A DNA stretch of 64,000 bases from Chthoniobacter sp. (GCA_021414005.1 JAIOPH010000024.1:1-64000), one strand, 5' to 3'; shown: positions 16,831 to 26,475, counted from the first letter of the stretch. Notes: a model not told the origin generated them from the letters alone. Numbers and translations are program-made.

Positions 16831-18549
16831 ATGCCATCCGCAAAACCCACCCGAGACCGCTCCAGTCGCCGCGCGCCGGCGACGGGGCTGGAGGCGCGGG
16901 TGGCGGAATTGCAGCGGAGCGTGGCGGCGCTGGAAGCCGCGCAGGAGGAGCGCGACGAGAAGCTCGAGAGCGCGCTCTACGAACTGACGGCGGCGACCGC
17001 CCTCGCGGGCGTGAGCGGCGCGCAGGCCGGGCAGCGGCTCGCCTATTTTGCGACGCTCCGGCGCATCCGCGAGATCGTGCGGGAGCGGCTGCCGCGCGCG
17101 GCGGTCCTCGCGGTGGCGAGCAAGGGGCACGACGAAATCCTGCGGCTGCATGGCCGCACGGGCTGGCATTTTCCACAGAACCGCGAGGGCGATTACGCCG
17201 GCTACTACCCGAGCAACAGCCTCTCGGCCATCGTGCAGCTCGAAGCGCTGCGCAGCCGGGGCGCGCAGTATTTCCTGCTGCCGGATTTCGCGCTTTGGTG
17301 GCTGGAAAAGTATGGCGATTTCGCGCGGCACCTCGCGTCCCGCTACGAGCTGGTGGTGCGCGACGAGGCCTGCGCGATCTACGACCTGACGGCGCTCCGC
17401 GCTGCGCCGGTGCTGGAAGCGGCGATCGCGGAGTGCCGCGAGCGGCTGGGGCGCGAGCCTTCGGTGCTCGACTGGACGGCGGAGGCGGACCTCGCGGCGC
17501 GGCTGCCGGGCAGCACGGTTTTTTCTCCCGCGGAAAAGGCGCGGTCGCTGCCCTATCTCGACGCCTCGATCGACATCGTGGTGCTCGGCGCGCGGAGCAG
17601 CAGCGAGAAGGAAGCGCGGCGGGTGGCGCGCGAGGCGGTGCTGAAGTCCGGCGGCGACAGCGCAGCGGCGGAAGTCGTCTGGCGGGCGAAGTCGCCGGAC
17701 GCCGCCGGGCCGACGGTCTCGATCATCATCCCGTGTCACAATGGCGTGGCGCTGACCGAGGCGTGTCTGCGCAGTCTCGGGGAAACGCTGCCGGTGAGTT
17801 TTCGCGGCGAGATCATCGTGGTGGATGACGCCTCGACCGACGGCACGGCGGAGTCGCTGCGGGCGTGGGCCGCGGCCGATCCGCGCGTGAAGCCGCTGCG
17901 CAACGCGAAGAACCGCGGCTTTCTCGAAACGGCGAACCGCGGCGCGGAGGCGGCGACCGGCGAGTTTCTCGTCTTTCTAAACAACGACCTGGTGCTCCTC
18001 CCCGGCTGGCTGCAGGCGCTGCTGCGGACGTTCCGCGATTTCCCCGACGCGGGCGGCGTGGGAGGAAAGCTGATCTTCCCCGACGGCACGCTGCAGGAGG
18101 CGGGCGGGATGATTTTTCGCGACGGCTCGGCGGCGCACTTGGGCCGCGGCGATCACGAACTCGACGCGCCGCTCTACAATTTCGTGCGGCCCGCCGACTA
18201 CTGCTCCGCCGCGCTTTTCGCCACGCCGCGCGCGCTCTTTGCCAAGCTCGGCGGCTTCGACCGCGCCTACGCGCCGGCCTACTACGAGGACACGGACTAC
18301 TGCTGCGCGGTGCGCGGGGCGGGGCGGCGCATTTACTATCAGCCGGAGAGCGCGGCGATCCACGTGGAGGGCGCGAGCTGCGGCACGGACCTGACGAAAG
18401 GTGCGAAGCGGCATCAGACGATCAATCAGGCGCGGTTCGCGAAGAAATGGAGCAAGCTGCTGCGCAAGCTGCCGGCGCGCCCCGAACATGGCGACACCGC
18501 CGCGTGGCAGGCGCTGGCGCTGGGCGGTGCGAGAAAGGCGGACGCATGA
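16831..18549 (+). CDS. GT2 glycosyltransferase with N-terminal coiled coil and GWHFP domain
   Basis: 572 residues. Residues 18-65 form a probable coiled coil (LEARVAELQRSVAALEAAQEE). Residues 66-195 carry the module with TGWHFPQNREGDYAGYYP and WWLEKYGDFARHL, shared with the proteins at 10102 and 18546. After a linker (196-290) comes a GT2 domain (293-540): VSIIIPCHNG, VVDDASTDGTAE, FLNNDLVLLPGW and YEDTDYCCAVRGAG. The GT2 domain should transfer a sugar from an NDP-donor in the cytoplasm. The next gene overlaps by ATGA, beginning an operon that runs to about 26 kb. Confidence 0.88.
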   Translation: MPSAKPTRDRSSRRAPATGLEARVAELQRSVAALEAAQEERDEKLESALYELTAATALAGVSGAQAGQRLAYFATLRRIREIVRERLPRAAVLAVASKGHDEILRLHGRTGWHFPQNREGDYAGYYPSNSLSAIVQLEALRSRGAQYFLLPDFALWWLEKYGDFARHLASRYELVVRDEACAIYDLTALRAAPVLEAAIAECRERLGREPSVLDWTAEADLAARLPGSTVFSPAEKARSLPYLDASIDIVVLGARSSSEKEARRVAREAVLKSGGDSAAAEVVWRAKSPDAAGPTVSIIIPCHNGVALTEACLRSLGETLPVSFRGEIIVVDDASTDGTAESLRAWAAADPRVKPLRNAKNRGFLETANRGAEAATGEFLVFLNNDLVLLPGWLQALLRTFRDFPDAGGVGGKLIFPDGTLQEAGGMIFRDGSAAHLGRGDHELDAPLYNFVRPADYCSAALFATPRALFAKLGGFDRAYAPAYYEDTDYCCAVRGAGRRIYYQPESAAIHVEGASCGTDLTKGAKRHQTINQARFAKKWSKLLRKLPARPEHGDTAAWQALALGGARKADA

Positions 18550-21254
18550 GCAAGCACGCGCTGATTTGCTCGTATCACCCGCCGCAGGCGGATCGCGACA
18601 GCGGCTCGAAGCGCATCTGCGATCTGCTGGAGATCCTGCTCGCCGACGGCTGGACCGTCACGTTTGTGGCGTCGCAGGGGCTCGGCGAGGCGCGCTACGC
18701 CCGGCGGCTCCAGCAGCGCGGGGTGGCGGTGCTCGATGGCACGGCGCTGCCGCTCGAAAACATCCTCGCGTCGTCGTCGTTCGACCTCGCGCTGTTCGCG
18801 TTCTGGCCGATCGCGGAATTCTATCTGCCGGTGCTGCGCCAGTTTTCGCCAGCCACCCGCGTCATCGTGGATTCGCTCGACCTGCATTTCCTGCGCGATG
18901 CGCGGCGCATCTTTGGCGCACCGGGCGGGCTGCTCGATGCCGATTACGCCGCGCAGATGCGCGGTGAACTCAATGCCTACGCCGCCGCGGACGCGGTGCT
19001 GGCCGTTTCGGAAAAGGAAGCGGCGCTAATCAACGACCTCGTCGGCGATCCGGGGCGCGCGCATGCGGTGCATGATTGCGAGACCATCGGGCTCGGCGCG
19101 CGCCCTTTCGCGCAGCGGAAAGGCATCGTGATGGTCGCCGGTTTCCAGCATCCGCCAAATGTGGAGGCCGCGGGCTGGCTGTGCCGCGAAGTGCTGCCGC
19201 GCCTGCCGAAGGCGCTGCGCACGGCGCATCCGCTGCACCTCGTGGGCAGCGGTCTGAATGACACGGTGCGCGCATTTGGCGAAGGCCTGGCCGACGTGCG
19301 GATGGTCGGCTGGGTGCCGGAGGTCGCGCCGTATTTTCATCACGCGCGCATCTCGGTGGTGCCGCTGCTCCACGGCGCGGGCACGAAGCGCAAGATGCTC
19401 CAGGCGCTGCTCTCCGGCACGCCGACGGTGACGACTTCCATCGGGGCCGAAGGGCTGGCGCTGACCGCGGGCGAGCACGCGCTGATCGCGGATGACGCGG
19501 ACGCTTTCGCCGCCGCGATGACGAAGCTGCTCACCGATCAGGCGCTTTGGCGGCGTGTGCAAAAGGGTGGGCGCGCGCATCTGGCGAAGACTCATTCGGC
19601 GGAGGAAACGCGGCGGCGGTTTCTGGAGGTCATCGCGAAAATCCTGCGCGCGGAACCGCGGCCCGCGCTGCTGCCGGCGATCAGCGCGCAGGAGCATCAA
19701 GCGCGGGTAAACTACCAGTATCATCAGCAGCTCCTGCCGCATCTCCGTGCACTCGTGGCCCGGGCGGTGCCGGTCGGCGCGCCAGTCGCGGTGATCAGCG
19801 GCGGCCATGATGCGCTCCTCGCGCTCGACGGGCGGCCGGGCTGGCATTTCCTGCAGGATGAAAACGGGCGCGGTGTCGCCGGGCATCCGCCGGACGATCT
19901 CGCGGCGATCTGTCGGCTGGAGGAATTGCGCGGGCAGGGCGCCGCGTTTCTGCTCGTGCCGGAGCCGGCCGCGTGGTGGCTGCGGCATTTCGGCGAGTTT
20001 CGCGGACATCTGGAAAGCCGCTGCCGGCAGGTTGGCGCGGTGCCGGAAGTGGGCGTGCTCTTTCAACTCACCGAACCTCCGGGGGACAGCGGTGCGCTCG
20101 TGGCGGGAGAATCGGAGATCGTCGCCGCTCCGGTGATCGACCCGGAGCGCGACGTGCGGCTGATCGCGTTTTACCTGCCGCAGTTCCACCCGATCCCGGA
20201 GAACGACGAATGGTGGGGCGAGGGCTTCACGGAGTGGCGCAATGTCGTGCAGGCGCAGCCGCTTTTCCCCGGCCACGAGCAGCCCCAGCTCCCCGCCGAC
20301 CTCGGCTACTACGACCTCCGCGCGGCGGAGACGCGCGCCGAGCAGGCGCGGCTGGCGCGGCAGTACGGCATCGGCGGCTTTTGCTACTACCACTATTGGT
20401 TTGGTGGAAAGCGGCTGCTCGAACGTCCGTTCAGCGAGGTGCTCGCGTCGGGCGAACCGGATTTTCCGTTCTGTCTGTGCTGGGCCAATGAGCCATGGTC
20501 GCGGCAGTGGGATGGCCGTCCGCACGACGTGCTCCAGCCGCAGACGTACAGCGAGGAGGACGATGTCGCGCACATCCACGCGCTCATCCCGGCGCTCAGC
20601 GATCCGCGTGCGATCCGGGTCGGCGGGCTTCCGCTTTTCCTCGTGTATCAAGGCCGCGAACTGCCCGACCCGGCGCGCACTATCGCCACGTGGCGGCGCG
20701 AGGTGGAAAGCGCGGGGCTGCCGGGAATCTATCTGCTCGCGGTGGAGTCCGGCTGGGACGCGGGCTGGGACGCCACGCAGGTAGGGTTCGATGCGAAGGT
20801 GCTGTTTCAGCCGCAGTTTTCGCTCTTGCGCGATACGCCGCGGAGCGAGATCGCCGGCCAGCCGGAGCTGCACGTTTTCGATTACGAAAAGGCCTGGCCC
20901 GCGCTCGCGCATCCCGAGCCCGTGAGCTACCGGCGCTACGACACCGTCTTTCCCGCCTGGGACAACACCGCGCGCAAAGGCGGGCGCGGCTGGGTGGTGC
21001 GCGATTCCACACCCGCAGCGTACGAGGAGTGGCTGCGGCTGACGGTCGCGCGCGCCAGCAAACTCCCGCCCGGCGAGCGCCTCGTTTTCGTCAATGCGTG
21101 GAACGAATGGGCCGAGGGCGCGCACCTCGAACCCGATCAGCGGCACGGGCGGGCGTATCTCGAAGCGACGCGGCGCGCGGTCCTCGCGGCGGGAGTGGGA
21201 GAGCGAAACGTCCGTCCGCCACGCAAAGCTGCCGCCCGCCGGAAAGCCCGATGA
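18546..21254 (+). CDS. GT4-like / GWHFP / WbsX three-domain protein
   Basis: 902 residues; the start is the ATG overlapping the previous stop. Residues 1-375 are a GT-B (GT4-like) glycosyltransferase: HPPQADRDSGSKRI at the N-terminus, VAGFQHPPNVEAAGWL, then VVPLLHGAGTKRKMLQALLSG at the donor-binding site. Residues 381-530 are the GWHF/WWL module of unknown function. Residues 535-880 are a WbsX-like domain (Glyco_tran_WbsX, related to GH99): FYLPQFHPIPENDEWWGEGF, WANEPWSRQWDG and NAWNEWAEGAHLEPD. WbsX proteins occur in O-antigen and capsule clusters. The fusion suggests that transfer and a second glycan-modifying step are coupled. Confidence 0.88.
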   Translation: MSKHALICSYHPPQADRDSGSKRICDLLEILLADGWTVTFVASQGLGEARYARRLQQRGVAVLDGTALPLENILASSSFDLALFAFWPIAEFYLPVLRQFSPATRVIVDSLDLHFLRDARRIFGAPGGLLDADYAAQMRGELNAYAAADAVLAVSEKEAALINDLVGDPGRAHAVHDCETIGLGARPFAQRKGIVMVAGFQHPPNVEAAGWLCREVLPRLPKALRTAHPLHLVGSGLNDTVRAFGEGLADVRMVGWVPEVAPYFHHARISVVPLLHGAGTKRKMLQALLSGTPTVTTSIGAEGLALTAGEHALIADDADAFAAAMTKLLTDQALWRRVQKGGRAHLAKTHSAEETRRRFLEVIAKILRAEPRPALLPAISAQEHQARVNYQYHQQLLPHLRALVARAVPVGAPVAVISGGHDALLALDGRPGWHFLQDENGRGVAGHPPDDLAAICRLEELRGQGAAFLLVPEPAAWWLRHFGEFRGHLESRCRQVGAVPEVGVLFQLTEPPGDSGALVAGESEIVAAPVIDPERDVRLIAFYLPQFHPIPENDEWWGEGFTEWRNVVQAQPLFPGHEQPQLPADLGYYDLRAAETRAEQARLARQYGIGGFCYYHYWFGGKRLLERPFSEVLASGEPDFPFCLCWANEPWSRQWDGRPHDVLQPQTYSEEDDVAHIHALIPALSDPRAIRVGGLPLFLVYQGRELPDPARTIATWRREVESAGLPGIYLLAVESGWDAGWDATQVGFDAKVLFQPQFSLLRDTPRSEIAGQPELHVFDYEKAWPALAHPEPVSYRRYDTVFPAWDNTARKGGRGWVVRDSTPAAYEEWLRLTVARASKLPPGERLVFVNAWNEWAEGAHLEPDQRHGRAYLEATRRAVLAAGVGERNVRPPRKAAARRKAR

Positions 21255-22120
21255 AGACTGACGTGGAACTTTGCCAGAGGCCGATCTTCGTCGTCGGTGC
21301 ACCACGCTCCGGCACCACCGTGCTGGCCTGGGCGCTGGCGCAGCACAGCGGGTTGTGGACTTCGGGCGAGTCGTATGTGCTGTGGGAGTTGTTTGGCAGC
21401 GAGCGCGGCAATCGCGGGCTGAATCTGATTTTTCAAACCGCCGAGGTGCTGGCGGGAGGAAGCTGGCTCACCGCGCAAAGCGTGACGCGCCCGGAACTGC
21501 TCGCCGCGCTCGGCCTCGGCGTGAACGCGCTTTTCACCAGCCGCAGCCACCCGAAGCGCTGGATCGATCACACGCCGGTGCAAAGCCTGATGGTTGAGAC
21601 GCTCGGCGGGATGTTCCCCGACGCGCTGTTTCTCCACGCGCTGCGCGACGGGCGGAAAGTCGTGCATTCGATGATCCATTTTCTCGAAGCGCTCGAACCC
21701 GACGTGCGCGCGAATTTCGAGAAGGCGGGCTGGAAAATTCCGTGGCTGGATTTCACGGAAGCCTGTCGGACGTGGCGGCAGTATGTGGAGTCGGTGCATT
21801 CCTTTGAGTTGGCCAATCCCCGGCGCTGCCTGACCGTCCCGCATGACCGGCTGGTGGGCGAAACGCAGGAGTGCTTTCGCGCGATTTACGAATTCCTCGG
21901 CGAACCGGACGAGGATGCGCCGGTGGAATTCGTGCGCACGAAACGCCTGCACTCCAGCTTTCAGCCCGACCGGGAAGCCGCGCCAGCACAGGAAAAGCCG
22001 GCGCGGGCGTGGACGGAGTGGAGTCACGAGCAGCGCACCATTTTCACCCGCGAAGCCGGCCCGACGATGATCCGACTCGGCATGGCCACCGCCGAGGAAC
22101 TGCAACCCGATGCCGCCTAA
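21251..22120 (+). CDS. Sulfotransferase family protein
   Basis: 289 residues, ATG overlapping the upstream stop. The PAPS-binding P-loop GAPRSGTT is at 16-23; HALRDGRKVVHSMIHFLEAL near 130 fits the 3'-phosphate-binding region, and the C-terminal basic HDRLVGETQECFRAIYEFLG is typical of bacterial sulfotransferases. It would transfer sulfate from PAPS to the glycan being built. Its place between two WbsX-type genes in one overlapping operon supports a sulfated surface polysaccharide. The stop lies inside the next gene's start region (11-bp overlap). Confidence 0.88.
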   Translation: MKTDVELCQRPIFVVGAPRSGTTVLAWALAQHSGLWTSGESYVLWELFGSERGNRGLNLIFQTAEVLAGGSWLTAQSVTRPELLAALGLGVNALFTSRSHPKRWIDHTPVQSLMVETLGGMFPDALFLHALRDGRKVVHSMIHFLEALEPDVRANFEKAGWKIPWLDFTEACRTWRQYVESVHSFELANPRRCLTVPHDRLVGETQECFRAIYEFLGEPDEDAPVEFVRTKRLHSSFQPDREAAPAQEKPARAWTEWSHEQRTIFTREAGPTMIRLGMATAEELQPDAA

Positions 22121-23192
22121 GCCCGCCATGCCACAGGATCAATCCATCGCCCGGCTGCTCGCCTTTTACCTCCCGCAGTTTCACCCGATCCCGGAGAACG
22201 ACGTGTGGTGGGGCAAGGGCTTCACCGAGTGGACGAATGTGGCGAAGGCGAAGCCGCTTTTTCCCGGCCACTACCAGCCACACATTCCGGCGCACCTCGG
22301 CTTTTACGATCTGCGCGTGGCGGAGACGCGCGAGGCGCAGGCGCGGCTTGCTCGCGCCTACGGCATCGAGGGTTTCTGCTACTGGCACTATTGGTTTTCG
22401 AGCAAGCGACTGCTGGAGCGTCCGTTCAATGACGTGCTGGCGAGCGGTCGGCCGGACTTCCCATTCTGCCTCGCGTGGGCCAACGAGACGTGGTCGCGCC
22501 GCTGGCTCGGGGAGGAAAAGGAAGTGCTGATCAAGCAGACGTATCCACCCGACGACGACGTGCGGCACATCCGCTGGCTGATGAAAGCCTTCGCCGATCC
22601 GCGCTACGTGCGCGTGCAGGGGCGTCCGGTTTTTCTCATCTACCGCCCCGGCGATCTGCCGGAGCCCGCGCGCACGCTCGACACTTTCCGCCGCGAGTGC
22701 CGGCGGGAGAAAATGGAGGAGCCCTTCCTCATCGCGGTCAACGCCCATGCGAGCGCCGACCCGAGGGCGCTCGGTTTCGACGACAGCATGGACTTTGAGC
22801 CGCAGCTCGGCGCGATGCCGGGGCCGCTGGAGGACGGGACGAAAATTTACGACTACCCGACCGGACGCGAGCGGATGAAGGCCCGGAAGAGCCCAAACGC
22901 GGAGATCCCGTGCATCTTCGTTTCATGGGACAACACCGCGCGGCGCGGCGAGAACGGGATCGTCTTCATCAACTCCACACCCGCGGCCTTTGAGGCTGGG
23001 CTGCGCGAGGTCGTCGAAAGTGTCCGCCACAAGCCGCACGAGGAGCGCCTCGTTTTCGTCAACGCTTGGAACGAGTGGGCCGAGGGCAACCATCTCGAGC
23101 CTGACCTCAAGCACGGCCTCGCGTATCTCGAAGCTGTGCGCCGCGTGAATCTTTCTGCTACGCCAATCCGCAACCAACCCATCCACGTATGA
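22110..23192 (+). CDS. Stand-alone WbsX-like glycan enzyme
   Basis: 360 residues, almost entirely one WbsX domain, similar along its length to the C-terminal third of the protein at 18546: FYLPQFHPIPENDVWWGKGF (about 17), WANETWSRRW (about 124), WDNTARRGENG (about 274) and NAWNEWAEGNHLEPD (about 318). The conserved Glu/Asp/Trp residues are those expected of a GH99-like active site. GTP/NDP-sugar use has not been shown for the family in general, so whether it adds or trims sugars is open. The start could also be the in-frame ATG at 22128. Confidence 0.88.
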   Translation: MPPKPAMPQDQSIARLLAFYLPQFHPIPENDVWWGKGFTEWTNVAKAKPLFPGHYQPHIPAHLGFYDLRVAETREAQARLARAYGIEGFCYWHYWFSSKRLLERPFNDVLASGRPDFPFCLAWANETWSRRWLGEEKEVLIKQTYPPDDDVRHIRWLMKAFADPRYVRVQGRPVFLIYRPGDLPEPARTLDTFRRECRREKMEEPFLIAVNAHASADPRALGFDDSMDFEPQLGAMPGPLEDGTKIYDYPTGRERMKARKSPNAEIPCIFVSWDNTARRGENGIVFINSTPAAFEAGLREVVESVRHKPHEERLVFVNAWNEWAEGNHLEPDLKHGLAYLEAVRRVNLSATPIRNQPIHV

Positions 23193-23566
23193 ACCTCCGA
23201 CTCCTCCCCTCCCTGCTCCTCGCCGCCGTGCTTTTCGCCGGCGGCTGCAAAAAAGACGCCGCTGAATCTCCGACGCAGGCAGAGGCTGCGGCTGGGCCGG
23301 TCATTACCGCCACGCCGAATCCCGTGCCCGCCGGCACTGATCCCGGTGTGACGACCATCGCGTGGGACACGGGTGGCGATGGGGCCATCGTGGACGTTTA
23401 CCTCTCCATCGACGGCGGCGCGGAGAAGCTCTTTGCCACCCACTCGAAGGACTCCAAGAAAATCGACTGGATCGGTCCGGGGCCGGTCTATGAGTTCCGC
23501 ATGTATCCGACCGGCGACCGCACGAAGCTGCTCGGCTCCGTGAAGGTCACGCGCAATCGCAAGTGA
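23189..23566 (+). CDS. Small lipoprotein with Ig-like fold
   Basis: 125 residues. Signal peptide II with lipobox LFAGGC, Cys20 the lipidation site, followed by KKDAAES. The mature part (TATPNPVPAGTDPGVTTIAW, then VDVYLSIDGGAEKLFA) resembles a small beta-sandwich. It is wedged by 4-bp overlaps between a WbsX gene and a glycosyltransferase gene, so it is translated with the glycan operon and may anchor or chaperone the product at the outer membrane; this is inference. Confidence 0.82.
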   Translation: MNLRLLPSLLLAAVLFAGGCKKDAAESPTQAEAAAGPVITATPNPVPAGTDPGVTTIAWDTGGDGAIVDVYLSIDGGAEKLFATHSKDSKKIDWIGPGPVYEFRMYPTGDRTKLLGSVKVTRNRK

Positions 23567-24720
23567 CCCGCGGCCGCGTCATCATCGCCGGCTCGCTCGC
23601 GCAGCGGCCGGGCGTCGGTGGTCACGCGTGGGTTTTTCTCCAGTATCTGCTGGGCCTGCAGCGGCTCGGCTTCGAGGTGCTCTTTCTCGACTGGCTCGAC
23701 GCGGCGATGTGCCGCGATACCGCAGGCGCGCGCTGCGGCGTGGAGGAATCGTGGAACGTGCGCTACCTCGCCGAGGTGATGGCCCGGGCGGGACTGTCCG
23801 ATGCGTGGTCGGTGGATTTCAACCAAGGCGAGCGGACGCTCGGGAGGCCGCGCGCGGCGGTGCTCGATTTCGCGCGGGAAACGGACGTGCTGATCAATGT
23901 CATGGGGTTTCTTTCCGACGCGGAAATCCTCGACTGCGTGCGGCGGCGCGCGTTCCTCGATATTGATCCGGGCTTTGGGCAAATGTGGCAGGAGCTGGGG
24001 TGGGCGGCGGTCTTTGGCGGACACGATGCGTATGTGACGATCGGCGAAAACATCGGGCAGCCGGACTGCACGATCCCAACGTGCGGGCTGGAGTGGATCA
24101 CGTCGCCGCAGCCGATCGTGCTCGATGAATGGCCGGTGGTTGCGGTGGCGGACGACGCGCCGTTCACGAGCGTCGTGAGCTGGCGCGGGCCGTTCGGTCC
24201 GGTGGAATTCGCGGGGCGGACTTACGGGCTGCGGGTGCATGAGTTTCGGAAATTCGTGACGCTCCCGCACGTCACGGGGCAGCGGTTCGATCTCGCGCTG
24301 GACATCGACCCAGGCGAGGCCGGCGACCTCGCGCTGCTTCAGGATAACGGCTGGAACCTGCTCGATCCGCGCGCGGCGGTGTCGGGCACGGACGGCTATC
24401 GCAGCTTCATCCAGCGCTCGAAGGCGGAACTGATGATCGCGAAGAACATGTATGTGCAAAGCCGCAGCGGCTGGGTCAGCGACCGCAGCATCTGCTACCT
24501 CGCCAGCGGCAAGCCGGTGCTCGCGCAGGACACGGGCTTCAGCCGGCGCTATCCGGTGGGCGAAGGGCTGCTCGCATTCACGACGCTCGAAGAGGCGTGC
24601 TCGGGCGTGGAGGAAATTTCGGGAAATTACGCGCGGCACTGCCGGGCTGCACGCGCGGTGGCGGAGGAGCATTTTGATTCGGATAAAGTCCTGCCGCGGC
24701 TGCTGGAGCAGATCGGATGA
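23563..24720 (+). CDS. Glycosyltransferase, module-A family (copy 2)
   Basis: 385 residues from GTG 23563, which overlaps the lipoprotein stop (GTGA). Consists of one module-A domain: VFLQYLLGLQRLGFEVLF, FLDIDPGFGQMW, TIGENIGQPDCTIPTCGLEW, WRGPFGPVEFAGRTYG and GWVSDRSICYLASGKPVLAQ. The last motif is the donor-site helix typical of GT-B glycosyltransferases. Followed with a 4-bp overlap by a close paralogue, a local duplication. Confidence 0.83.
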   Translation: MTRGRVIIAGSLAQRPGVGGHAWVFLQYLLGLQRLGFEVLFLDWLDAAMCRDTAGARCGVEESWNVRYLAEVMARAGLSDAWSVDFNQGERTLGRPRAAVLDFARETDVLINVMGFLSDAEILDCVRRRAFLDIDPGFGQMWQELGWAAVFGGHDAYVTIGENIGQPDCTIPTCGLEWITSPQPIVLDEWPVVAVADDAPFTSVVSWRGPFGPVEFAGRTYGLRVHEFRKFVTLPHVTGQRFDLALDIDPGEAGDLALLQDNGWNLLDPRAAVSGTDGYRSFIQRSKAELMIAKNMYVQSRSGWVSDRSICYLASGKPVLAQDTGFSRRYPVGEGLLAFTTLEEACSGVEEISGNYARHCRAARAVAEEHFDSDKVLPRLLEQIG

Positions 24721-25838
24721 GTGCGGGAACTATCATCGTAAGCGGCGCGTTGGCGAACAAGGCCGGGCACGGCGGCGAGGCGTGGGTGCGGCTGAACTGG
24801 GTGCTGGGCTTCCAGGCGCTCGGCTGGCGCGTCCTCTTTCTCGAACAGCTCACCGGCCCGCCCGATCCCTCGGCGGTGGAGTACTTCCGCGGCGTGACGG
24901 CGCGCTTCGGCCTGGCGGAAAACTCCGCGCTCCTCGGTGCGGATGGCGCGACGCTCTGCGGATTGCCGGAGGCGCGGATCGCGGAGTTTGCCGCCGACGC
25001 GCACGCGCTAGTCAACATCAGCGGGCACCTCACGCACCCACCAGTTTTCGAACGCGTTCCGCGCCGCGTGTATATCGATATCGACCCCGGCTTCACGCAG
25101 TTCTGGCACGCCGCGGGCAACGAAGGAGCGCGTCTGCGCGGACACGACTGCTTTTTCACCATCGGCGAGAACATCGGCACGCCCGACTGCCCGATCCCGA
25201 CCGGCGACATCCCGTGGCGCAAGACCCGCCCGCCCATCGTGCTCGACCGCTGGCCGCGCGTGCCGCCGGCGTTCGACCGCTTCACGACCATTGCGAGCTG
25301 GCGGGGACCGTTCGGCACGGTCGAGTTTGGCGGGCAGACCTACGGGCTGAAAGCGCACGAGTTTCGCAAGTTCATCGAACTGCCCGCGCGCGCAGCGGGA
25401 ACGTTCGAACTCGCGCTAAGCATCCACCCCGGCGACGCGAAAGACCGCGCCGCTCTGGAGGGCCACGGCTGGCGAATCGTCGCGCCGTCCGTCGCGGAGC
25501 AACCGGAGGATTTTCAGAAATACATCCAGCGCGCGGGCGCAGAGTTCTCCGTCGCACAGGGCATCTACGTGCAGACGCAGTGCGGCTGGTTCAGCGACCG
25601 CACCGCGGCGTTCCTCGCCACCGGCAAGCCCGCGCTCGTGCAGGACACCGGCTTCAGCCGCCAGCTCCCGACCGGCCACGGACTCCTCGCCTTTCGCACC
25701 CTCGACGAAGCCGTCGCTGGCGCCGCCGAAATCACCGCGCACTACGGCCGCCACTGCGCCGCCGCGCGCGCGCTCGCCGAGGCGCATTTCGATTCGCGAA
25801 AAATCCTCGCCCAGCTCCTCGCCGAGATTGCCGGATAG
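24717..25838 (+). CDS. Glycosyltransferase, module-A family (copy 3)
   Basis: 373 residues, ATG overlapping the previous stop. Same architecture as its neighbour: YIDIDPGFTQFWHAAG, TIGENIGTPDCPIPTGDIPW, WRGPFGTVEFGGQTYG and GWFSDRTAAFLATGKPALVQ. The divergence between the pair is large enough that they probably use different acceptors. Retaining both in one operon suggests two successive transfers. Confidence 0.83.
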   Translation: MSAGTIIVSGALANKAGHGGEAWVRLNWVLGFQALGWRVLFLEQLTGPPDPSAVEYFRGVTARFGLAENSALLGADGATLCGLPEARIAEFAADAHALVNISGHLTHPPVFERVPRRVYIDIDPGFTQFWHAAGNEGARLRGHDCFFTIGENIGTPDCPIPTGDIPWRKTRPPIVLDRWPRVPPAFDRFTTIASWRGPFGTVEFGGQTYGLKAHEFRKFIELPARAAGTFELALSIHPGDAKDRAALEGHGWRIVAPSVAEQPEDFQKYIQRAGAEFSVAQGIYVQTQCGWFSDRTAAFLATGKPALVQDTGFSRQLPTGHGLLAFRTLDEAVAGAAEITAHYGRHCAAARALAEAHFDSRKILAQLLAEIAG

Positions 25839-25909
25839 TCGCTCCGTCAAATAAACACGCCACTCCTCCATTGCCGCGGGCGCTGCCGCCTCGCTACATT
25901 TTCACCCGA

Positions 25910-26461
25910 ATGAGCAACACCGAAATCAAACGCCTGAACTGGGGCTGCGGGAGCTGGACACCGGAGGGCTGGATCAATTCCGACTTCAAGGACGAGCCGG
26001 GCGTGAATCTCGTGTGCGACATCCTCAACGGCGGCCTGCCGCTGGAGTCGGACAGCCTCGATTACGCGGTGAGCATTCATGCGCTGCCGGAGATGACGTA
26101 CCCGAAGCTCGTGCCCGTCCTGCAGGAGCTGCGGCGCGTGCTGAAGCCGGGCGCGGTGCTGCGGCTCGGGCTGCCGGACATCGACAAAGGCATCGCCGCC
26201 TACCAGCGCGGCGATCGCGATTATTTCCTGATCCCCGACGAGGACGCGAAAAGTCCCGGGGCGAAATTCATCACACAGATGCTGTGGTACGGCTACTCGA
26301 AGCTGCTTTTCACGCGCGACTTCATCGAGGAGATGCTGCTCAAGGCGGGCTTCTCGCGGGTCGTGCAGTGCGAGTTTAAGCAGACCTCCACGCCGTGGCC
26401 GGAAATCCTCGACCTCGACAACCGAGAGAACGAAAGCCTCTTCGTCGAGGCGATGAAATAG
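25910..26461 (+). CDS. SAM-dependent methyltransferase (class I)
   Basis: 183 residues from ATG 25910, 71 bp after the preceding gene. The glycine-rich SAM site LNWGCGSW is at about 9-16, followed by NLVCDIL (acidic position) and LPEMTYPKLVPVLQELRRVL, the usual post-motif helix; LRLGLPDIDKGI is the beta-5 region. The family is common in polysaccharide clusters, where it methylates sugars or lipid carriers. The same strand and location make it the last gene of the 16.8-26.5 kb operon. Confidence 0.82.
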   Translation: MSNTEIKRLNWGCGSWTPEGWINSDFKDEPGVNLVCDILNGGLPLESDSLDYAVSIHALPEMTYPKLVPVLQELRRVLKPGAVLRLGLPDIDKGIAAYQRGDRDYFLIPDEDAKSPGAKFITQMLWYGYSKLLFTRDFIEEMLLKAGFSRVVQCEFKQTSTPWPEILDLDNRENESLFVEAMK

Positions 26462-26475
26462 CGCGCGGGCGCTGT

